A stretch of DNA of 64,000 bases, taken from NCBI RefSeq assembly GCF_020740795.1, contig NC_067282.1, forward strand, positions 153,436,858-153,500,857, given 5' to 3'. The position numbers and the translations under genes are program-made. Source of the DNA: Apus apus. Taxonomy: Eukaryota; Chordata; Aves; Apodiformes; Apodidae. Under the pieces are notes generated by a model that was not told the DNA's origin, made no database searches, and saw only the letters and a program-made list of their open reading frames with translations. Shown here one piece after another: positions 1 to 10,556 of this stretch. Within the stretch, counting starts at the first letter, position 1. Each line of letters begins with the position of its first letter.

Positions 1-408
1 TTGATGCTTGTCTGTGCACTAATCACAAGACACTCCTGCAATTCTAAAAAGTAATAGGCATCCACTTAAAAATTTATATGTAATTACATGTAGAACTGCC
101 TTTGGCAACAAGGAGAATTGAAACTAAAATTATTCACTCAAATCATGCTTGATTCTTGAACTTCTATTGTGCTTTCAAAATAATTGAGCTGTAAATAACC
201 CATTGCACATGGAGCAGAGGAAGCAGTAGAGCTGATTCATTGTGTTAGAACTAGAACAAAATCCTGTCCAAAATGGTTAGTTGACTTTCCTGTCCCTTCC
301 AGTGGTAGCTGTGAGGACCCCTTGCTCAGACTGACCTGTGAGGATTGATTTATTTTGAAACTCTGTCCTAACGTGTGCATTTTGTTCTCTCTCCTTCCCC
401 TCCCTCAG
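1..408 (+). other. SGSM3: SGSM3 intron, 3' part
   Basis: Intronic sequence upstream of the first exon in the window. It ends with a good pyrimidine tract (ctctctccttcccctccctc) and the acceptor AG at 407-408. I see no other feature in it. Confidence 0.8.
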
Positions 409-463
409 ATTGTGCGGCGCAGGACTCAGCGCAGGAAATCTGGCATCACCTCTTTGCTTTTTG
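409..463 (+). CDS. SGSM3: SGSM3 window exon 1 (linker after TBC domain)
   Basis: Encodes [18 protein letters not shown] and the first base of a Gly codon. The acceptor is cag|att and the donor g|gtaaga at 464. It is a basic, Arg-rich segment of the linker between the TBC and SH3 domains. The split Gly codon is completed exactly by the next exon, which supports both boundaries. Confidence 0.93.
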
Positions 464-3400
464 GTAAGAGCAGTTCTGTGCCTTCCATGTGGTGTTGATG
501 GATATAGCAGCCTAGGAGGGAGGGGAGTGAGCAAAGCAGGGAAATGCTAGAACAGAGGAAGAGGAGAGAATAGAGACAGAACTGAAGGATGAGAGGGAAA
601 AAGTGCAGTTTTCTAATTGCTTGCTTTGATCTGAGCTCAGAAAGTGAATTTTAGGTTAGAAAGGTAGTCCTTATATGGTGACTAACTGCAGGCTGCAGCT
701 CAGCCCAGCTGTAGTGTCCTTCTTGCACTGACCAACAGGTCATAGACATCTTCTGGCAGACCGTATCCAGTTGACAGACTCGGTGCTGTACTGTCCTGAT
801 CTTCCCCTGCTCAGTTCAGGAACATTTCTGAAGATCTGTGACAGGGGAGGATGGTCCAGTGTGTCCATCAAAATGTATAAATGCAAACATCCCTGATGTT
901 CCCCATTACTTACTCTGAGAGTGAGATATTGTGAAAATTTTTCAGTCTTAATTTTTTTCACTTAGGAGCTAAGCCAACATATGTCCAGAAAGCACACAGA
1001 CAGAATAGGTTTTGCATGTGTTTAAAAGTAAATTGCTTCTGTGACCCCATAATAGCCCATTCTATTGTAAGCTGTCATCACCTTCCTTGCAACTAGTTAG
1101 CTTGCTTAAAATTGCCACATTTCACCACAGAAATTGTTTTTCCAGAGGAAGACAACATACTGAATTTATGGGGTTCAAACACTGTTCCTGTTGTGGTTGA
1201 AATGAGCTGAATAAATTTAAAACTGGGTTTTACTGGTCTTTTCAGAGGAGAGCTTTTCTGGTTTTCTCCAGGAAGTTGATTTATTGTCAAAGGCTTGCTA
1301 CAAGCACATACAGCATTACATTTAAAAGAACATTGGTACAAGAGCAATGAAGCTGTGAAGTCAAGCATGAAGAAGTGAAGAAACACAGGAAAGTTGCTTG
1401 TGCAACCTAAGCTCAGACCTCTTGTATGTAATGTTATAGTACAGTCAGTACAGACTGAACCAGCAGGGCATTTGGCTGCCAAATTCGTCCTGGTTGTGTC
1501 TCCTTGGCCAAGTTTGAGTAGCTTTATGAAGGTGATAATGAGTTACACCCACACACTAGGGTAAATTTTAAGTTCAAGCTTTGAACTGTATCAGTGGGAG
1601 AACTGAGATGGTCGTTGGTGTTTTCTTATTTTACTGGGGTTTCTGTACAGTGATTGTCATGGTTTTTACCTAATATTATTCTTAGTAATTAAAACATTGC
1701 TTAAAATAGAGAAGTTGTTACCCTGCTGCAAGTGACCAGAAGGGAAAATTTCTGCCCGAGTGAGAGGAAGGAAAGCTTGGATGTGATAAAATCACCTTAT
1801 ACTGGGAAGTGTCAACCAGCCTTAAGTGTAAAGTCCGCTGCCTGTGTAGAGCTGGTGCATGGCCCGTGTCGGGGTGAGAGTAAGAACTTAGCCAGAACTT
1901 AATTCTTCTTCCTTAGAGTGAATGCAGATTTAGCAGTAACTTGGACAGGAGTCCCAGAATCACAGGAGCACTGTTAGGAAGGGACCTGTAGGTGTCTGTA
2001 GACCAACCTCTCCTGCTCAAAGGCAGACTCTATCCCAGGCTAGATCAGGTAGGCCAGCACTTTCCCTAGCTGAGATTGAAGGAGCTGGACCAGATTTCTA
2101 ATGAAGTAATAGAAAGAAGAAACAGGGAAAGGTAGTTTGGCAGAAGATGTGCATGTTGCCCTTTTCCCATTGGATGGGGACTGCACCAAGGAAATGTAGG
2201 AGAACTAGTCCTCTTCTGCACAACTATCCAGCTAGTCAGTCTCTGTGGGCTCAAAATAGAGCCCACTCACATGTGGCCAATCCAATGTGGTTGCCTGGTT
2301 TGGAAATGTACATGCAGGCTTGTTGGGTGCAGTGAGGGGGATCTGGTGGAAACCCCACTTGCTTTCCTCTGCATCATGTATATTCTAAGGTGGGAGGACG
2401 TGGAACTTGCTTCCCTCGTCTCCTGCTTGTGTTTGGGTGGGATTGATCTGAATACAGAGGTAGCAGCACAGTATTTTGGCCAGAAGGGACTGAATGATGA
2501 CAGAAAGAATCAGTAGTGATGAGGGCAGCCCACAGAGCTAGTGTGGCTGTGGTTGAGTAGCTGCTTCTTTAGCCACATTCTGTTTTAGCAACATGGATTA
2601 TCTGGGAATCTGTAGTGACACTCCTTACATGCTTCTTGTAAGAAAATAGACTTCTGTTTCCTATCCCTGCCCATTGAGGAAGAGATTTTGTTAATTTTCG
2701 TTGCGTGGACTGGAAGTGTGTGTGTCCTACAATGTCTCTAGTCCAGAACCAAAGTTCATTTTTCCCTGTGTGTCTGATTTAATTTAGCAAATAGAAAACA
2801 ATTATAAAAATAATTTTAAATCTAATTTTGTGTCTTTATTTATCTTCTTAAAGTTTTGGTCTTTTTAATTAGGATCACTCGTGATTAAAATATACTGTTA
2901 ATCGCTTCAATAAGCAGAAGTTTCATGTGTCCATATCTGTTGCAGCAGCTGTATATCTCTGGCCACACTTAATTCATATTGAGTACTAATTTGCTGGCTA
3001 ATGATCTACTTGGGTCTTGCATAAACACTGCATTTGTATAAAAATCAGAGTTCAGTGAAAAATACAGTGTTTTGGATGTTGATTTTGTTAATCAAGCCAT
3101 CACATCTTCAGCATATTATAGAGAGAGCAAAAACATACTTTGCATTTAAAACAAACTGATTTATTTTTTTTTTAGAAAAAGAAGCAAATGATTCATTGTT
3201 CCTGAACATCATGTACCCAATTTTTAAGGCATTTGGATGCATTAAAGGCCTAAAGAATTCATTCCATTGGGTATCTTTCTGCATAAATTAACAGCTAGCC
3301 TGTCAAAACTCCTAGGAGAATCAGTGACAGTTGAAAGATGCTTTGGTAACTTCTACCTTGTACTTATTTATGAACATTTCTATACATACAAAACCTTTGA

Positions 3401-6400
3401 AATCTGGCTCTTGCAGAGTTCAAGGTCTTAAGTAGATGGTGGCTTTTCTCTTGTGGCTCCGACTTCTAGACTGACACAGGGAAGTCTGCTGTCTTGGTTT
3501 TCCAGATCTTAAGAGTCAGTGAAGAAGATGCTCTCAGCCCATGAGCTATATGAAAACCAGAAGTAGTTCAACCAAAAGCTGCTTCAGTTTCAAGAGAATT
3601 TCAATTGAAGAGAATTTTTGAAAGTTCCCTAGTTTTGTGTCACACCATTCAGCTGTCTATGTACTGCCTACACACTGCTCTAAAGCAGTACGCAGCACCT
3701 TAGGATACTGAGTTGTCCAGACCGATCAAAGATGTCATCTTCCAGTTCCACATGTGGTTTGAAAGACATGCTCCTTAAATTCTGAGACAGTCAAATTGGT
3801 GCTGGTTATTTACATTATTGAATAGATTGGCAGTAAGTTGCCTGCCTTAGTGTAGGCACTTCTAACGTCCGGGTTTGTTTGTGTTTGTTTTTTTTCTGCA
3901 GAATCAATGATTTCTAATGTTAACAAACAAATACTTCATACTTGTTTTCCTTTCCTCATCTTCCCTCTGGCTGTGTGGCTTCCCCCAGGTGATGATGATC
4001 TGGAGGCACTGAAAGCCAAGAACATCAAGCAGACGGAGTTGGTGGCTGACCTGCGTGAGGCCATTCTCCAGGTGGCACGGCACTTCCAGTGTGTGGATCC
4101 CAAGAACTGCAGCATTGTGAGTGGGAACAGCTGGATCTGCACTGCTGTGCGTTCACTCCATGAATGCTGAGTGTCCACCACAGGAGAGGGCTGTTCAAAT
4201 GCTCCTAGAGTGTGGGCTCAAGAAAGAACATGCCAGGTGTAACGGGTGGAGGATGAGGGTTGCTCAGCCCATCCCTGGTGGAGGAGGGGTGCACTGGGAA
4301 GTTGTCTGCCTGCTAGAAGCGGGAAAAGGTTTGGGAACAGGGGCATGCAAGCTTTGGCAGATCAGCTGGGAGTCACCTGTTGCTTTTCATTCCTCTGCTC
4401 TTCATCCACATTCGTGCTAGGATCTGACTCCAGACTACAGCATGGAAAGCCACCAGAGGGACCATGAGAACTATGTGGCCTGTTCCCGCAACCGGCGGCG
4501 ACGAGCCAAGGCGCTGCTGGACTTTGAGCGCCACGACGATGACGAGCTGGGCTTCCGCAAGAATGACATCATTACGGTGTGTCAGCCTCGCACAGGAACC
4601 CGGGCAGGACCACACAGACCCAACTGGTTTGGGATGCTGCACTGCCTCTTCTGCAGGGAAAGAAGGGAGGAGATCAGCTTAGAGCCCTAGAGCCCAGTCA
4701 GGAGTCCAAGGGAAGTGGTTGGTGTTCCTGGGAGCTGCCGGGGGATGAGGCAGTATGTTCCTGTAGGTGTTGTCTTGTAGGTCATTCTCAATGCAACCAC
4801 CAAGTCCCTTTCCTGGCTGGCTGCCATGCAGCTGAGCAAAAGGTTCATTGGGACTGACATGGGTCCTGGTTTAACAATGTGCAATAAGCTGTGGTAAGAC
4901 TATGGAAGCATCCATTTGTGGTTTAGCTATGGGCATCTCATCTGAAATTGAGAAAACAAGGGTAACATGTTTGCAGTAGCTTTTTGGCCTTGAAGACCCT
5001 GAGCCACGTGAGAAGAGAACATTGGCAAAACAGTTGAGAAGAAAGCAGTTCCTCACTGCACACACAGCCAGGCAGCTGTAGCCCTCCTGGCACTGCCCTC
5101 TCTTCAACCAGCATTTTCCACTCCCTGTTTTTCAGATCATTTCCCAGAAGGATGAGCACTGTTGGGTGGGAGAGCTGAATGGACTGAGAGGTGAGACCAG
5201 GATGTGTTGCACTGGGGAGAGTGGGGCTGGATGTAGAGCACCCATTCATCTGCAGCAGCTGCTCTGGCACATCTGCAGCAGAGGCTCTGCCAGTTACCTG
5301 GAGCATCTGCTGGGGTGGGAGGGGGAAGGGAAATGTTAAAGCAGGGTGTAAGAGCAGTGGTGCAGCTACCTGGTCACCTCTTGCAAACAGCAAGTTTAGG
5401 TTCCATCCTCCTGGCACCAGGTGGTTTGGTGCCTGTCATCTCTGCTGCTTGTGGCCAGGGTTCTGTAACTGGCTTCCTCGTGCAGTCGCCTTAATTCTTG
5501 TGATTTTGGGGCTGCTCACTTCCGTCTCTGGAGTGGGACCCTGTGAACTCTGATTTATTCTCACCTTCCACTGGTGACCTTCTCTGGTCTTGTCTGTGTT
5601 AGTGGTTTCTCAGGGTCAGACTCTCTTCTTTGTCCATTCTTTATAGGTTGGTTTCCGGCAAAATTTGTGGAGATCTTGGATGAGCGGAGCAAAGAGGTAA
5701 TTAAAAAAACAAAACACAACAACAAAATTAAAAAAAAAAAAAAAATATTGGCTGAAAAAATAGTTGGAAAAAGCCACGTATTTCCCTCCATGAGCCTGTT
5801 TGTTCTCTCTGGCTATTGAGCACTTAGTGATGTGATCAGGCAGCTTATCTTCCTAAGCCTGTTTGCTCAACTTCCTCACGCAGACCGAGTGGGGAATGAG
5901 GGCCCCAGAGGGCTGCAGCAGGTGTCTGAGTGTGATGGTTTGCAAGGACCCTAGAGATGAGCCTCAGGAAAGCTGAGAAAGCAGCATGCAGGTAGGCAGC
6001 AGGATGCTGTGGGCAGTGTTTCAGCCTGCTTCCTGCTGCCTGTGCTGTGCCCCAAGGCTGTGCCTGTGGATCCAGCTCATGTTTTGCAGTCACCACAGGG
6101 CATTACCCCTGAGCAGCCATGCCCAAAGAGACACTTTTTCTTGTTTTTTTTTGCAGCTGGCAGTGGTGAGATGCCACCTATTTAGAGCAGACACCTCAAT
6201 ATGTCCCTAGGGCTGGGTAGTGGATAGGAGACAAATGTAACCACATGTTGGCCTAGACAATTTGCCGGGGAAGTAGAGAAGATTGAGGAATAGTTCAAAG
6301 ACTGACCTGAGAACCCAAAAGAAGCCTCTAGAGAGATGTCACTATTGACATTTCACTTGTTTCCTCAGCCCCTTCTCAGGGCTGGTTCTTTAGATGCAGA

Positions 6401-9400
6401 TGACCTCTCTGTGTATAAACACACCCTGGACTGTTGAGCAGTTCCTCCTTAATGTGGGAACAGATTGGATCCCAGTCATCCTAATTTTGGAATATCCTTC
6501 ATGCTAACAGCATGTCAGGGTTATACCTTGGAATTCCCATTTGCCTTGACTTTTAGCAGCTTACAGAGTCCCAGAGACCCTCAGTGCAAGTCCATTTCCT
6601 TACCTTAGCTCGATCAGCATCTCACCAAACCACAGCAATTCCTACATGCTGAATGCGGCCAGCATGGTGCTGGGGGTCACCTGTGTGGTCTCCTGGACTG
6701 CACCTAGGTATAAAGGTCCTGGCATCCCAGTAATTCCCAGGGGCACTGAACATGGTGTCTTATGCAAGAGCCACCAACAGCAATAAGGGGTTAAGGGATG
6801 GGGGGCTGGTGGGCATGTGGGAGTGGAAGAGAAGCAGGGAAACTGTAGGCGAGCAGACTGCCTCCATGCTCTACCCCTCAGCAGTATGCTGAGAGCTGGC
6901 TCTTCATGTTCCTCAGTACTCCATCGCTGGAGATGACTCTGTCACAGAAGGGGTGACAGACTTGGTGCGAGGGACACTGTGTCCAGCCTTGAAGTCCATA
7001 TTTGAACATGGATTGAAGAAGCCATCTCTGCTGGGGGGTGCCTGTCATCCCTGGCTGTTCATTGAAGAGGTGAGATGTCTCAGTTTCCTCCATGGGGATG
7101 TGTGGCCAGAGGGCTGGGGTGAGGCAGCTGTAGGGCAGAGTGTACTGACTGTCCCTCTGCCTGACTAGGCTGCAAGCCGGGAAGTGGAACGGGATTTTGA
7201 CTCTGTGTATTCTCGCCTTGTGCTCTGCAAGACTTACAGGTAAAGCCACTTTATTCACACCAGGTGGCTGGGTCTGTGCCCTGCTCCTTCTGTGCTCCTC
7301 AAACTTCTGCTGCTCTCCACTTTGGAAAGAGTCATGGTCTGCCCCATCCTCCTGTAGGCATGGTGTCAGCAGGCTGCTGTGCCTGTGCTGACTTTGGCTG
7401 GCAGTGGCTCTTTCCTGTTTCCCGGGGCTCCCATGTTTGCTGCTGGGTCTGTATCTTGCTCTCTTATGGCTGCAGGATCACCTAGGGGCTCATCAGTAGC
7501 AAGAGAGCTCTTGGGGTATGGAGGGGAAAAGGCCTGCTGTGTGCCAGGGGTAGCTCCTGGGCTAGCTAGGTCTCTGCTGTGATCTTTGCAGGCTTGATGA
7601 AGACGGCAAAGTCCTCACTCCAGAGGAGCTGCTTTACCGGGTAAGTGCTGACCCCAACCAGATCCCAGTTCCTAATGTGTGGAAGTTTCCCCATGGAGTC
7701 TGCTGGAGGGTGTTGCCTTTCACTAGGGAGATGCTTGAGACTCTCCCAGACCTTCCTTAATGGGAAGGAGTAGAGCCACCAGGTGCCTGGGGAAAGGAAG
7801 AAAGTGAAGCCATCAGGAAGGCTTGGCCTCTCTGATGCTAGCAGGTGGCACTGGGTGAGGAGCTTTGGGGTTATAGCATTTGGCTGTGTCTCTGAAATGG
7901 CTGCCCAGCCCAGCCTAAGGCTAAGCTGAGAAGGTGGTAACCACATCTTCCCACCCTGCAGGCGGTTCAGGCTGTGAACATGACGCACGATGCTGCACAT
8001 GCACAGATGGATGTGAAGCTTCGTTCCCTCATCTGCGTTGGGCTCAAGTGAGTCACCCAGTACTGATACCCTCAGCATCCTGGGTGTGAGGAGCTTGGGA
8101 GGGGGAAGAATGCGCTCAAGAGCCGCAGTTGTTCCAGTCCACCTTAGGCCACAGGTTCTTTTTCCCCTCTCACTGAAGCCACTGATTGGGACCTGCTCCT
8201 TTCTTGTTTATCATGCTGGCATGGCTGCTGGCTGGAAGTAGATCTCACTGCATGGAGGGGGTCACATAAGCTTCCTGTTCCCCCTAGGAACTGGACTGTG
8301 ACCTGGGGTCAAGGCTTGGGCTGAAAATAGACTGTCCCAACAGGATGGGGCTCCTTTCCCTGGCTTCATCTGAGTAACATGCCTCTACCCCATTGCTGCA
8401 GTGAGCAGGTGCTGCATTTGTGGCTGGAGGTGCTGTGCTCAAGCCTGCAGACCGTGGAGAAGTGGTTCCATCCCTGGTCCTTCCTGCGCAGTCCTGGCTG
8501 GGTGCAGATCAAATGTGAGCTGAGGTGAGTCTCTGTCCCCATGGGCCTTGCCAGGGTCTGGAATGGATTTCCTCCTCCTCTGCAGGAGGTGGCCCTCACT
8601 GTGGCTGGCTTTGGGCCCACTCCAGGGAGAAGCAGCGTGGGCTGCCCAGACATCCACATTGTGGAGATTTCCTTCTGTGTGCTGAGGCAGCAGCAACTGT
8701 CTAGACAGTTTAATGCAACGCACTGCGCCTGCCTGGCCAAGAGCAGAGCTTGGCTCCAGGGGAGCTGTTGTGACAGGCAGGCAGCCTCTGCACCTACCCT
8801 GATGAAGAGAGTTCCTTTTCCACCCTGCTGCTCTCCAAGTCCTCTGGCAGTCACCGTGAGTCCAAGCAGGACCCAGGGGATGTGCTAGGGAGACAGTCCA
8901 ACTGTTGCTGGCTGGGAAGGAGTCACTCACCTCGCCCAGTCAAAGCAAAGGAGTGGTGTCAGGGGCAGAATGGGCTGAGCTCACACAAAGCACATCACTT
9001 GGAGCAGGGCACACATCTGCACTGCATGCTCCTGGCCCTCCAGCATGCTGCAAACCCACATCCAGTCCCAGGGAGCCAAAGAGCACACCACACACCCCCT
9101 TGCCACCACCACTCCAGCCCTGTTGCTGCTGCTGTTCTGCAGGAACTGGCTGTGCTGCCCAGTTGCCTCTGGCCCCAGTGGGAGCATCTGTAGCCAGAAG
9201 CAGCCCATGTGTATGTACCTTGGGGTGCCCAGTGGTCCCTGTGCTGCTGCCGAATTGGAGGAACGCAGTTCCCTCCACCTCTGTGCTGCCATGTCCCATG
9301 GCTGCTTTCCTGCAGCATGTGGGTTGTCCTAGTGCAGCACAGCCAAAAGACCAGGTGGGGCTGGTTGAGGGCTGGGCCCAGGTTTGTGGGGAGCAGGAGT

Positions 9401-10556
9401 GCAGGCTTATGCCCTGTTTCTCCCAGCTGGCTTCCTGTGAAGGGACTCTGCTCCCCCACTGCTGCAGGACTTGGAGGAGACCCTCTCATAGGAGTTCCTC
9501 CTGACCCTAAAGGGCTTGTTGCCAGGAGGTCTGAGCTCTGCATCCCTGTCTCCTAGGGAGAGAGGCTGTGCCTGCAGCACCTGCTTAGAGCTGGGTCCAG
9601 TGAGGGAGCTCCATGTTCCATCCCCGTGTGGCACTCGTGCATGGGGGTCAGGACACTTATCTTACTCCAGGGAGTGGACGGAGGGTGCAGAAACTCTGAG
9701 GTGCTCTCTGGAGAAGAACCTACAGCCCCCCACCGCCAGCTGCTCTCTGGTCCCGCACGGGCCTCCCTGCGCTGCCGTGTCAGGCTCTGTAGGGGTTGCA
9801 CTTGAGTCACATCTACAGGCTTCTCTTTTCAGCCTGGAACTGGCAGGATGTGAAGCCCGAAGAGGACGGGGGAACAGGAGATGGGTGGCCGGTGTTGCCT
9901 TTTCAGCACCAACAAACAAGGATTTCCCTCCTTGTAAGCTTAGTGACTGCCGGGCCAAGCTGAGGAGCCGGTGCAATGTGTGTGTGAATGTTACTATCAC
10001 TCTCTTCCTTTACAGAGTCCTCTGCAAATTTGCCTTCAGCCTCTCTCAGGACTGGGAGCTGCCAATAAAGAGGGAGGTGAGTAGGTGGCATCTCGCATTC
10101 TCTCCCCCAGCTAGGCGGGTGCTTTGCTTACCCCTCCCAGCTTTGTGCTCCAGCACTGCCTCCCCTTGAGCCAGCACCAGAAGCTGTGGATGGGGCTGCT
10201 TTCCCTGCCAGGGTGCCAGGGCAGGCTGTGCACAGGAACTGTGTGGCAGAGGGTGCTGCCTGCCCCTGCCCAGCTGGGGCAGAGGAAAATAGCAGCAGGC
10301 ACCTCCCTTCCCCAGTGCTCTCCAAACCGCAGAGCCTCTCCCTCTGTCAGCTGCACCGGGGTGGGAAGTGCAGAAGGCTGCTCTGTCTGGGCATGACTGG
10401 GCTCTACCTGCAGACACAACCTCCCCTTTTCTGGTGTGGTTCACTGACCTGGATCTCTGTGTTGTCCTGCAGGAGAAGGAGAAGAAGCCACTGAAGGAAG
10501 GGGTGCAGGACATGCTGGTGAAGCACCATCTCTTCAGCTGGGATATAGATGGGTGA
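409..10556 (+). CDS. SGSM3: SGSM3, 3' part of the gene (12 coding exons, SH3 and RUN domains)
   Basis: Small G protein signalling modulator 3 is a cytoplasmic/vesicle-associated TBC-family protein that binds Rab and Rap GTPases and, in the literature, connexin 43 and merlin. The twelve exons listed below join in one frame (1071 nt, 356 residues plus stop). Counting from the first residue in the window, an SH3 domain lies at about 89-147 ([15 protein letters not shown] start, GWFPAKFVE end) and a RUN domain at about 160-320, followed by the conserved tail [13 protein letters not shown]. The sequence closely matches my memory of human SGSM3, including the linker [18 protein letters not shown]. 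The N-terminal part with the TBC (GAP) domain is missing because the window starts inside the gene. All junctions are GT-AG. Identification is by recognition, not by a database search, but the length and order of matching segments leave little doubt. Confidence 0.96.
464..3988 (+). other. SGSM3: SGSM3 intron, 3.5 kb
   Basis: The longest SGSM3 intron in the window. It holds one CR1 fragment (see 1955-2090) and a short T-tract near 3164-3174. The open frames in it show no codon bias or family resemblance and are not called. It is AT-richer than the following exon-dense part. Confidence 0.8.
1955..2090 (-). repeat. CR1 LINE 3' fragment, degraded
   Basis: Reads as a reverse-oriented CR1 end: cagaatcacag, then aggaagggacctg, ccaacctctcctgctcaaag and a degraded gctagatcaggt segment, in the order seen in avian CR1 elements. 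It is diverged and truncated, so the right-hand limit is approximate. Confidence 0.7.
3989..4116 (+). CDS. SGSM3: SGSM3 window exon 2
   Basis: Starts after tcccccag and encodes [20 protein letters not shown] onward to [12 protein letters not shown], ending in phase 0 at the donor gtgagt. This is the conserved helical linker in front of the SH3 domain. The acidic start completes the Gly codon split with the previous exon. Confidence 0.95.
4117..4420 (+). other. SGSM3: SGSM3 short intron
   Basis: A 304-nt phase-0 intron with nothing recognisable in it; gtgagt donor, gctag acceptor. Confidence 0.85.
4421..4576 (+). CDS. SGSM3: SGSM3 window exon 3 (start of SH3 domain)
   Basis: Exactly 52 codons in phase 0, starting [19 protein letters not shown], through a basic NRRRRAK stretch into [20 protein letters not shown]. 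The ALLDF motif and the acidic RT loop are the usual first half of an SH3 domain. The acceptor is the slightly weak gctag and the donor gtgtgt. Confidence 0.95.
4577..5135 (+). other. SGSM3: SGSM3 intron
   Basis: A 559-nt intron, GC-rich, with a pyrimidine-rich acceptor (ctccctgtttttcag). No repeat or gene seen. Confidence 0.85.
5136..5190 (+). CDS. SGSM3: SGSM3 window exon 4 (SH3 core)
   Basis: Encodes [18 protein letters not shown] plus the first base of Gly. The Trp of CWVGEL is the conserved SH3 ligand-binding tryptophan, and NGLRG leads to the strand before the conserved Pro. Donor gtgaga. Confidence 0.95.
5191..5646 (+). other. SGSM3: SGSM3 intron
   Basis: A 456-nt phase-1 intron between the two SH3 exons; nothing else recognised. 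Confidence 0.85.
5647..5696 (+). CDS. SGSM3: SGSM3 window exon 5 (end of SH3 domain)
   Basis: A 50-nt exon encoding [16 protein letters not shown] after the split Gly. WFPAKFVE is the canonical C-terminal SH3 signature (conserved Pro and final strand). The donor is gtaatt, followed by A-rich intron sequence. Confidence 0.95.
5697..6916 (+). other. SGSM3: SGSM3 intron with A-tract
   Basis: A 1.2-kb intron that begins with an A-rich stretch including a run of 16 A at 5730-5745. Reading through the donor would add a Lys-rich tail, but nothing indicates that this is used. Confidence 0.8.
6917..7069 (+). CDS. SGSM3: SGSM3 window exon 6 (start of RUN domain)
   Basis: 51 codons in phase 0: [19 protein letters not shown] to [11 protein letters not shown]. 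The helical block with [19 protein letters not shown] and a conserved HPW motif is the first part of the RUN domain, a fold that binds small GTPases. Acceptor cctcag, donor gtgaga. Confidence 0.95.
7169..7239 (+). CDS. SGSM3: SGSM3 window exon 7 (RUN domain)
   Basis: Encodes [20 protein letters not shown] then KTY and a split Arg codon (ag|g). It follows a 99-nt intron, the shortest in the gene here. Acceptor gactag, donor gtaaag. Confidence 0.94.
7240..7591 (+). other. SGSM3: SGSM3 intron
   Basis: A 352-nt intron, phase 2; no feature seen. Confidence 0.85.
7592..7640 (+). CDS. SGSM3: SGSM3 window exon 8 (RUN domain)
   Basis: A 49-nt exon encoding [16 protein letters not shown] after completing the Arg codon. 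The boundaries (tttgcag / gtaagt) are strong and the frame continues into the next exon in phase 0. Confidence 0.94.
7641..7961 (+). other. SGSM3: SGSM3 intron
   Basis: A 321-nt intron; no feature seen. Confidence 0.85.
7962..8047 (+). CDS. SGSM3: SGSM3 window exon 9 (RUN domain)
   Basis: Encodes [28 protein letters not shown] and a split Asn (aa|t). This conserved helix carries the invariant-looking [10 protein letters not shown] segment of SGSM-type RUN domains. Confidence 0.94.
8048..8401 (+). other. SGSM3: SGSM3 intron
   Basis: A 354-nt phase-2 intron; no feature seen. Confidence 0.85.
8402..8524 (+). CDS. SGSM3: SGSM3 window exon 10 (RUN domain)
   Basis: Encodes [20 protein letters not shown] through [20 protein letters not shown] and a split Arg. 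The Trp-rich [13 protein letters not shown] block is strongly conserved with the human protein as I remember it. Acceptor cattgctgcag, donor gtgagt. Confidence 0.95.
8525..10015 (+). other. SGSM3: SGSM3 intron, GC-rich, 1.5 kb
   Basis: GC-rich intron with many overlapping open frames on both strands, which are expected where stop codons are scarce. None resembles a known family and the exons on either side join cleanly, so it is read as intron. A stretch of gctgctgctgctgt sits near 9123-9137. Confidence 0.8.
10016..10076 (+). CDS. SGSM3: SGSM3 window exon 11 (end of RUN domain)
   Basis: Encodes [20 protein letters not shown] after the split Arg. The acceptor is preceded by a good pyrimidine tract (actctcttcctttacag). 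It is the last helix of the RUN domain. Confidence 0.95.
10077..10472 (+). other. SGSM3: SGSM3 last intron
   Basis: A 396-nt phase-0 intron; no feature seen. A 258-codon antisense frame crosses it but is not supported. Confidence 0.85.
10473..10556 (+). CDS. SGSM3: SGSM3 terminal coding exon
   Basis: Encodes [20 protein letters not shown] then FSWDIDG and the TGA stop at 10554-10556. The Lys-rich start is less conserved than the tail [10 protein letters not shown], which is the recognisable C-terminus of SGSM3. Confidence 0.96.
   Translation, partial: EKEKKPLKEGVQDMLVKHHLFSWDIDG

Noticed and set aside
8905..9543. Long overlapping frames on both strands in the SGSM3 intron
   Set aside because: Several frames are open at once, which is a composition effect. 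The flanking exons join cleanly across the intron and the translated products are low-complexity Cys/Pro/Ser-rich.
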